Assembly (NCBI RefSeq): GCF_000422645.1
Contig: NZ_AUGL01000001.1
Coordinates: 310,001 to 374,000, forward strand
Length of the DNA: 64,000 nucleotides
Direction: 5' to 3'
Source of the DNA: Ferrimonas futtsuensis DSM 18154
GTDB taxonomy: Bacteria > Pseudomonadota > Gammaproteobacteria > Enterobacterales > Shewanellaceae
Below are positions 61,999-64,000 of the stretch, piece after piece. Each line of letters starts with the position of its first letter. Positions within the stretch are counted from its first letter, which is position 1. The translations under genes were made by a program, and so were the position numbers. Below the pieces are notes generated by a model. It was not told the origin of the DNA. It did not search any database and was given only the letters and a program-made list of their open reading frames with translations.

Positions 61999-63421
61999 GC
62001 TTATTCCGCCACTGTTCACCCGCATCTATGTGGGTATGGTTCTGGCTCTGGTGGGCAGCGTCTTCCTGACCTCCAGCTTCAGTGACTCCTGGTATGAAGA
62101 GACCGAGGTTAAGGACTTCTATGCGGACACCTTCGCCATGGTCACCTTCTTCCGCAAGAGCTGGCAGATGCAGTCCATCTCCGCCGAAGAGTACATCGGT
62201 GCCATCGATCTGAGCATGTCTCCCTGGGATACCAGATGGATCGATGGAGTGAATACCCCTCCCTGTGATGACTGCAAGCTGATGGCCTCCTTCGATGACA
62301 GTGAGGTGTACCAGCTGGAGGAGTTTCGCTATCTCGCCACCTTCCCCATCCCTGAGCAAGGGGGGGTGTTGGTGATGTACGACAAGGATTTTGCAGTCTT
62401 TGAAAAAGACCTGAGAGGGATCCTCGAGCAGGATCCGGAAGCCGCCGGCTCACAACTGTTGTACGACTCGGAGTTTCGGGATCTGGACGAAGGCCTGCTG
62501 ACCATTGTCGAGGAGGATCCCGACGTTGCCAGCACCCTGTTGCTGTTTGGCCTGATGCTGTCCGCCTTTGGCGCGGTGATCTACCTACCCGCCCGCCAGC
62601 TGCAACGGCAGATTCGACGCCTCAGTCACACTCAGGCCAAGTTTGGTCAGGGACAGTTGAACGCCAGGGCCGACGTGCCCCGCTCCGAGCCGGTTCGCCA
62701 ACTGAGCAGCGGCTTCAACAAGATGGCGGATGCCATCTCCCGCTCCGTCGAGGAGAGCCGGGTGCTGGCTCAGGCGGTTCCCCATGAACTGCGCACCCCG
62801 CTAAGCCGAATTCAGCTGGCCAATGGCCTGCTGCGCAAACAGTGCGATAAGCCCGAACAGGTGGCGTTGCTGGATGACATCGACAACTACATCGAAGATA
62901 TGGACCAGCTCACCCACCAGGTGCTCACCCTGTTCAGGCTGAACTCTCCGGACAAAGGCAGCTGCAGTCAACAGCCCGACGTAGAACTGGCAGAGATTCT
63001 GGATCAGCGGCTGAAGTGGTTCCAGCAGACCGGCTCTTTGCCGGTACGAGCCTATATCCCCAACCTCCCCGCCCTGGGAGTGAATCCCACCTGTTTCCGG
63101 CTGCTGCTGGATAACCTGATGAGCAACGCCCAACGCTACGGCCACAGCCAGGTTCGCCTCAGCGCCGAAACAACGGCTCAGGGCACCCAAGTCCATGTGG
63201 AGGAGGATGGCGAAGGGATCCCGGAAACAGATCGGGAACTCATCTTCATCCCCTTCTCCCGCCTGGACAGCAGCCGGACCCAGGCCACCGGTGGGCTCGG
63301 GCTCGGCCTGGCCATTGCCCAGGCTGCCGCTCACAGGATGGGGGCCCAGCTGTCCGTCAGTGACAGCGAACTGGGCGGCGCCAGGTTCACCATCGTTTTC
63401 AAGGAGCAAACCGGTGCTTAG
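61991..63421 (+). CDS. Sensor histidine kinase, RstB-like
   Basis: A 476-residue kinase. Transmembrane helices at about 11-30 and 178-198 flank a 145-residue acidic periplasmic sensor with a C-D-D-C motif (PPCDDCKL) that could bind metal or form a disulfide. HAMP, the H-box AVPHELRTPLSRIQ, N-box DNLMSNAQRYG, G1 EDGEGIP and G2 GGLGLGLA follow. In the G1 box the usual D-x-G-x-G is EDGEGI. It overlaps both the regulator upstream and the secreted-protein gene downstream, so the three genes form one unit. Confidence 0.88.
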   Translation: MSKLIPPLFTRIYVGMVLALVGSVFLTSSFSDSWYEETEVKDFYADTFAMVTFFRKSWQMQSISAEEYIGAIDLSMSPWDTRWIDGVNTPPCDDCKLMASFDDSEVYQLEEFRYLATFPIPEQGGVLVMYDKDFAVFEKDLRGILEQDPEAAGSQLLYDSEFRDLDEGLLTIVEEDPDVASTLLLFGLMLSAFGAVIYLPARQLQRQIRRLSHTQAKFGQGQLNARADVPRSEPVRQLSSGFNKMADAISRSVEESRVLAQAVPHELRTPLSRIQLANGLLRKQCDKPEQVALLDDIDNYIEDMDQLTHQVLTLFRLNSPDKGSCSQQPDVELAEILDQRLKWFQQTGSLPVRAYIPNLPALGVNPTCFRLLLDNLMSNAQRYGHSQVRLSAETTAQGTQVHVEEDGEGIPETDRELIFIPFSRLDSSRTQATGGLGLGLAIAQAAAHRMGAQLSVSDSELGGARFTIVFKEQTGA

Positions 63422-64000
63422 ACTCCTGGCCGTTCTGGTGTTGCTTTCAGCTTCCGTTCACGCCAACGATTTTGTCGACAACGGCTGGCTGGCGCCGGAG
63501 AACCTCCCTGACTATCTGAACCAATTCCAGAAACAACAACAGCAGGCACGGCTGGAGCTTGATGGGCAGCGATACCCCTTAGGGTTTCTGGATATGGACT
63601 TGGAGGAGCAGCGAGCCTATCTGAGTTTCGATCAGGGCGTTATCGTCGCCGAGCTGGGGGATGAATCCGACGGCGAGCGCGAGCTGGTGATCCTTCTGGG
63701 CAACCCGGACGACCTGGACGCCATGATGGAGGCGCCGGACAAAGTCCTGATCGATGAACAAGCGCAGCTGACCACAGAGGGGGACAACTCAGTCTTCAGG
63801 AGCCTCCTCGAAGATGAACAGAGCGGTGCACGCCAGCAGGCGCTGTTGGTGTTCAATGATTCTGTGTTTGAAGCGGGCAGCAGCAGCCTGAATGTGGTGG
63901 GACACCAAGCCATACTCAAAGGCGATTTGGGCACCAACGCCTACCTGCAACTGCGAACCCTGATACGTACCCACCCAGAGGTCACCGAGCTGGTATTTCA
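63414..64000 (+). CDS. Secreted protein of unknown function, cut by window edge
   Basis: An open frame from GTG 63414 (overlapping the kinase stop) to the window end, 195 complete codons. Signal peptide LRLLAVLVLLSASVHA-ND, then an acidic polar N-terminal region (Gln-rich, residues about 35-45) and a C-terminal visible part with NAYLQLRTLIRTHPEVTELVF. That last block resembles secreted ClpP-like/alpha-beta hydrolase-type proteins that begin with R-T-L...H-P-E-V-T-x-L-V, but the catalytic part is outside the window. Probably linked to the two-component system's signal. Confidence 0.6.
   Translation, partial: MLRLLAVLVLLSASVHANDFVDNGWLAPENLPDYLNQFQKQQQQARLELDGQRYPLGFLDMDLEEQRAYLSFDQGVIVAELGDESDGERELVILLGNPDDLDAMMEAPDKVLIDEQAQLTTEGDNSVFRSLLEDEQSGARQQALLVFNDSVFEAGSSSLNVVGHQAILKGDLGTNAYLQLRTLIRTHPEVTELVF

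Overview
The window looks like chromosomal DNA of a marine, respiratorily versatile gammaproteobacterium of the Shewanella/Ferrimonas type, most likely Ferrimonas. The evidence is GC-rich coding sequence, enterobacterial-type tRNA-His and tRNA-Arg(CCG), Rep, UbiK and RsuA of gammaproteobacterial type, periplasmic multihaem cytochromes, a split flavocytochrome c, and formate dehydrogenase loci with the Shewanella-like FdhX / TorD-type chaperone / DUF3305-DUF3306 entourage. Genus assignment is inference. No insertion sequence, prophage or CRISPR array was seen.

Layout. 1-6.3 kb: end of a ChrR-like cupin gene, then a minus-strand operon for a DMSO-reductase-superfamily complex (catalytic subunit, four-cluster FeS subunit, TorD-like chaperone, cytochrome b, porin). 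6.9-9.3 kb: two divergent paralogous LysR regulators sharing an intergenic region with a strong CRP site and a possible 29-codon ORF. 9.3-16 kb: AraC-GyrI regulator, rsuA, glycerate kinase, a TetR regulator with a clear operator facing a metallo-beta-lactamase-fold lipoprotein, a decayed SDR gene and a 2OG-Fe(II) oxygenase. 16-21.3 kb: TetR regulator divergent from a split flavocytochrome c (flavoprotein plus tetrahaem cytochrome), a secreted cupin with a DMSP-lyase-like metal signature, a DUF3299 protein and a porin. 21.4-26.7 kb: PhoD-type phosphatase, GntR regulator, DUF985 cupin, and a small ABC ATPase with a membrane partner.

26.9-52 kb is a large formate/tungsten/molybdenum cofactor region. 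It holds two tandem paralogous formate dehydrogenase operons (fdhXABC) with cysteine instead of selenocysteine, a TorD chaperone, a multi-cluster ferredoxin, DUF3306 and DUF3305 proteins, fdhD, a helix-turn-helix/binding-protein-domain regulator, a sensor kinase and sigma54-dependent response regulator, a tungstate ABC transporter (tupABC), mobA, a mobB-moeA fusion and moaA. I find three sigma54-type promoters (facing fdhD, facing the DUF3305 gene, and in front of tupA) and a repeated palindrome (core CATTTTG, best copy GGACATTTTGTCC) at about 75-127 bp upstream of all three. This predicts a regulon in which the local two-component system couples the second formate dehydrogenase, its maturation factors and tungstate uptake. 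The first formate dehydrogenase operon instead has an FNR-type box over a -10 CATAAT.

52-64 kb: tRNA-His and tRNA-Arg, rep, ubiK, a GNAT gene with a problematic start, dsbA with a histidine-rich loop, a membrane sensor kinase with a response regulator carrying an ArsR-type output domain, an octahaem lipoprotein cytochrome, a TDT-family transporter, an OmpR/RstB-type two-component pair, and the start of a secreted protein cut by the window edge.
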